Assembly: GCA_002479035.1 (NCBI GenBank)
Contig: DLLA01000125.1
Location: 13,474 to 22,540 of the forward strand
Origin: Bacteroidales bacterium UBA7574
GTDB taxonomy: Bacteria; Bacteroidota; Bacteroidia; Bacteroidales; Paludibacteraceae
Length of the DNA stretch: 9,067 nucleotides
Reading direction: 5' to 3'
A program made the position numbers and the translations under genes. The notes below the pieces were generated by a model. It had not been told where the DNA came from. It worked only from the letters and a program-made list of their open reading frames with translations, and ran no database searches. How positions within the stretch are numbered: position 1 is the first letter of the stretch; every line of letters starts with the position of its first letter. Below are positions 7,106 through 9,067 of the stretch, piece by piece.

Positions 7106-7608
7106 TGTACCAATATGATTTTATCGGGAACCACATAAGTCCCCCCTTGCAAATCGGGAAAATACTGCAGGAACACTTCCTTGTAGGCGTTTGCTTCTTC
7201 GCGCGTACGGAAATTGCCGATACGCACTTTCCAGAACGGAGGCTCCGACAGCGCATACACGGGCACATCTATCTCCCCCTCCAACCGCTGTTGCAGGAGC
7301 AATGCCTCGTTCTTGGCACTCTGCTGGGCATTTGATGCATACACCTGCAGTCGGAAGCCGTCTGTCTCCTGTTGTCCGCGCTGTATGCCCAATCGCTTGT
7401 CGCGCATCAGTTGGGTGATGGCAGAGTCCTGATGCACCACCGCATGCTCCATCACCTCCGTCAGCAGCACCACAGGCACGTCCTTCGGCTCACGTACCAC
7501 CGCCGTGTCTTCAGCCGCAGGTGCCACCGGTTCGGGCAATATATCCTGCCCTACGGCAACGCCCGCCCAAACCACTGCGCTCAATACTGTCAAAAACGCC
7601 TTTCTCAT
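7102..7608 (-). CDS. Secreted SPOR-domain protein
   Basis: This gene encodes a 168-residue protein with a signal peptide (about 1-20, R2-K3 then a hydrophobic core ending V-A-V-G-Q). A low-complexity Pro/Ala/Glu/Val linker follows (about 22-60), and a SPOR domain sits at the C-terminus (about 84-160). SPOR hallmarks are F85-R-L-Q-V-Y-A near 85-91 and W126-K-V-R-I-G-N-F followed by E137-E-A-N-A-Y-K. SPOR domains bind denuded glycan strands of peptidoglycan, often at the division septum, so it probably acts in the periplasm. No transmembrane anchor or lipobox is seen. I start it at the ATG at 7608; an in-frame TTG two codons upstream (7614) is less likely. In Bacteroidales a SPOR gene often precedes folE, and its stop overlaps the folE start here. 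It lies 14 bp after the kinase stop. Confidence 0.88.
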   Translation of the reverse strand: MRKAFLTVLSAVVWAGVAVGQDILPEPVAPAAEDTAVVREPKDVPVVLLTEVMEHAVVHQDSAITQLMRDKRLGIQRGQQETDGFRLQVYASNAQQSAKNEALLLQQRLEGEIDVPVYALSEPPFWKVRIGNFRTREEANAYKEVFLQYFPDLQGGTYVVPDKIILVQ

Positions 7609-7622
7609 TATCAATCAATGCC

Positions 7623-9067
7623 TTAATACCTGAACGAACTACCGCCCACGAACTCACGCAGGAACGATGTCGGCGGTATCTCTTTCTCGGGTATCGACTC
7701 AAAATAACTCAATTCTTTCAGCAACCGGTGTGCCGTGGTGTACTCGTCGCAGTACTTCGGCACCTCGTCCAGTATCGGCTCGGCATGGCGTTTCAGCACT
7801 GCCAACTCGAACAGCAGTGCCGAGTTGAACATCACGTCTGCCTCCTCCTGATACGGATAAATCCACTTCACTTCGCCCCTTTGCACGCTGTCCAGACGCG
7901 AAATAGTCTCCCTCGCACTATACCCGCGATACCTGTAATCGCGCACGATTCGGCGCAGCAACCGCACATCGGTCGTTGGTATCCAGTTGTGGTTGTCGAG
8001 GTTCACCGTCGTCAGCGAACTCACATATATCTTAAAGGTCGCCTCACGCGGGATATTCGGTATCAGCATGGGGTTCAGCGCGTGCAATCCCTCCAGAATC
8101 ACTATCGTATCGTCCTCCAAACACAGCGTATCGCCCCTGTATTCGCGCTTGCCCGTCTCAAAATTGAAGAACGGCAGTCGTATGGTCTTCCCCTCAAGCA
8201 ACTCGCTCAGATGCTGCTGAAACAGCGGAATATCTATCGCATGCACGTCCTCGAAATCCCACTCGCCATTCGCATCGCGCGGCGTGTCCTCACGGTTCAC
8301 AAAGTAGTTGTCCATGGATATCACCACCGGACGTATCCCATTGACCATCAACTGGATAGTCAGTCGCTTCGAGAAAGTCGTCTTGCCCGACGAACTCGGT
8401 CCCGAAATCAGCACGAACTTCGGGCGTCCCTCTTCGCGGTTGGCTATCATATCGGCTATCTGACCCACTTTCTTCTCGTGCAACGCCTCCGACAGTTTTA
8501 TCATCTCGAAACTCTTCTGATTCTTGCACGCCTTGTTAAACTCCCCTACATTGCTGATATGCAGCAACTTGTTCCACCCTACATACTCCTTGAATATCCC
8601 GAACATCTTGTCCTGCTCGCACTTGTCCTCCAATCGTGTCGGGTCATGCCGGCACGGGATGCGCAGCAGAAAATCCTGATGATACGGCTCGATGTCAAAG
8701 ATATTGATATACCCTGTGGACGGCATCAGCGCGCCCGTGTAGTAGTCTATGTAGTCGTCCATACGGTAGTACCGGCAGTACGGGTTGCCGAGGGTCTCGA
8801 ACAGCGTCGTCTCCCCCTCGTGACGCTCCCCGAACAGTTTTATCACCTCTTTCGTCTGCCTCTCCTCTGTCACTATGGGGTGGTCTTCGGCAATCAGCGT
8901 CTGCATACGCGCTTTCAGTTGGGCGATAGTCTCTGGCGTGATGTCTTTCTGCTCGCCTTTTGTCCCGCGGATAGTGCAGTAGTAGCCTTTGCTGATGGGG
9001 TGTTCCACACGCAGGTCGCAGTCGGGCCACAGGTCTCGGATGGCTCTCGCCAGCACCATACACAGCG
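7623..9067 (-). CDS. Nucleoside (uridine) kinase-like protein with ThrRS-like N-terminal region, partial
   Basis: The reading frame stays open to the window edge, so the true start is outside and the N-terminus is missing. Related Bacteroidales proteins of about 550 residues would lack roughly 70 here. Numbering from the Met at 9059, the visible part opens with E19-H-P-I-S-K-G-Y-Y-C and a stretch near 41-75 that resembles the editing-domain region of threonyl-tRNA synthetase, as is known for this kinase family. The kinase follows. Its P-loop is G220-P-S-S-S-G-K-T-T228. A second conserved segment is S248-M-D-N-Y-F with T259-P-R-D, and others are D268-F-E-D and I321-L-E-G-L-H-A-L-N. The family is annotated as uridine kinase or nucleoside kinase and transfers phosphate from ATP to a nucleoside; the exact substrate is not readable from sequence. 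It is the first visible gene of the minus-strand operon. Confidence 0.9.
   Translation of the reverse strand, partial: LCMVLARAIRDLWPDCDLRVEHPISKGYYCTIRGTKGEQKDITPETIAQLKARMQTLIAEDHPIVTEERQTKEVIKLFGERHEGETTLFETLGNPYCRYYRMDDYIDYYTGALMPSTGYINIFDIEPYHQDFLLRIPCRHDPTRLEDKCEQDKMFGIFKEYVGWNKLLHISNVGEFNKACKNQKSFEMIKLSEALHEKKVGQIADMIANREEGRPKFVLISGPSSSGKTTFSKRLTIQLMVNGIRPVVISMDNYFVNREDTPRDANGEWDFEDVHAIDIPLFQQHLSELLEGKTIRLPFFNFETGKREYRGDTLCLEDDTIVILEGLHALNPMLIPNIPREATFKIYVSSLTTVNLDNHNWIPTTDVRLLRRIVRDYRYRGYSARETISRLDSVQRGEVKWIYPYQEEADVMFNSALLFELAVLKRHAEPILDEVPKYCDEYTTAHRLLKELSYFESIPEKEIPPTSFLREFVGGSSFRY

Noticed and set aside
6443..7138. Plus-strand open frame of 231 codons across folE and the ttcA start
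   Set aside because: It is antisense to two clearly recognised genes. Its His- and Arg-rich translation has no domain, and it looks like a composition shadow of the coding strand.
8696..8703. Minus-strand TATCTTTG box inside the kinase gene, possible internal operon promoter
   Set aside because: No -33 element is found 19-21 bp upstream on the minus strand.

Overview
The window looks like a piece of a Bacteroidales chromosome, probably from a Prevotella- or Bacteroides-like genus. Three things support this. Two intergenic promoters match the Bacteroidetes consensus TTTG-N19-21-TAnnTTTG. The secreted proteins are of Bacteroidales type: a lipoprotein, and a large surface protein with InlB-type B-repeats and a C-terminal tail ending in a VLGQ motif. 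The genes show no clear Shine-Dalgarno sequences. No tRNA, rRNA, CRISPR array, transposase or integrase was seen.

Layout. A minus-strand lipoprotein (33-1151) and a plus-strand secreted protein of 935 residues (1410-4217) diverge from a 258-bp intergenic region. That region holds two facing promoters with the same -7 box (TACCTTTG) and a 7-bp inverted repeat midway between them. The surface gene is followed after 33 bp by a UbiA-superfamily membrane prenyltransferase (4251-5264) on the same strand. An 88-bp convergent gap with a strong GC-rich inverted repeat (5280-5338), probably a terminator, separates this half from the rest.

The right half (5353-9067) is a compact minus-strand operon of conserved genes. 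In transcription order it reads: uridine-kinase-like nucleoside kinase with a ThrRS-like N-terminal region (cut by the window edge), SPOR-domain secreted protein, GTP cyclohydrolase I (folE), TtcA-family tRNA thiolase, and a four-helix DUF486 membrane protein. Gaps are 14, -4, 13 and 6 bp, and an ATGA overlap joins the SPOR gene to folE. No promoter was found inside the operon, so its main promoter should lie beyond position 9067.

The right half is ordinary housekeeping content. The left half is accessory cell-surface content and holds most of the points worth a second look: the divergent regulatory region, a three-module lipoprotein, an AT-rich domain inside the surface protein, and a UbiA protein with an altered second Asp motif. 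I found no convincing evidence of a wholly new system.
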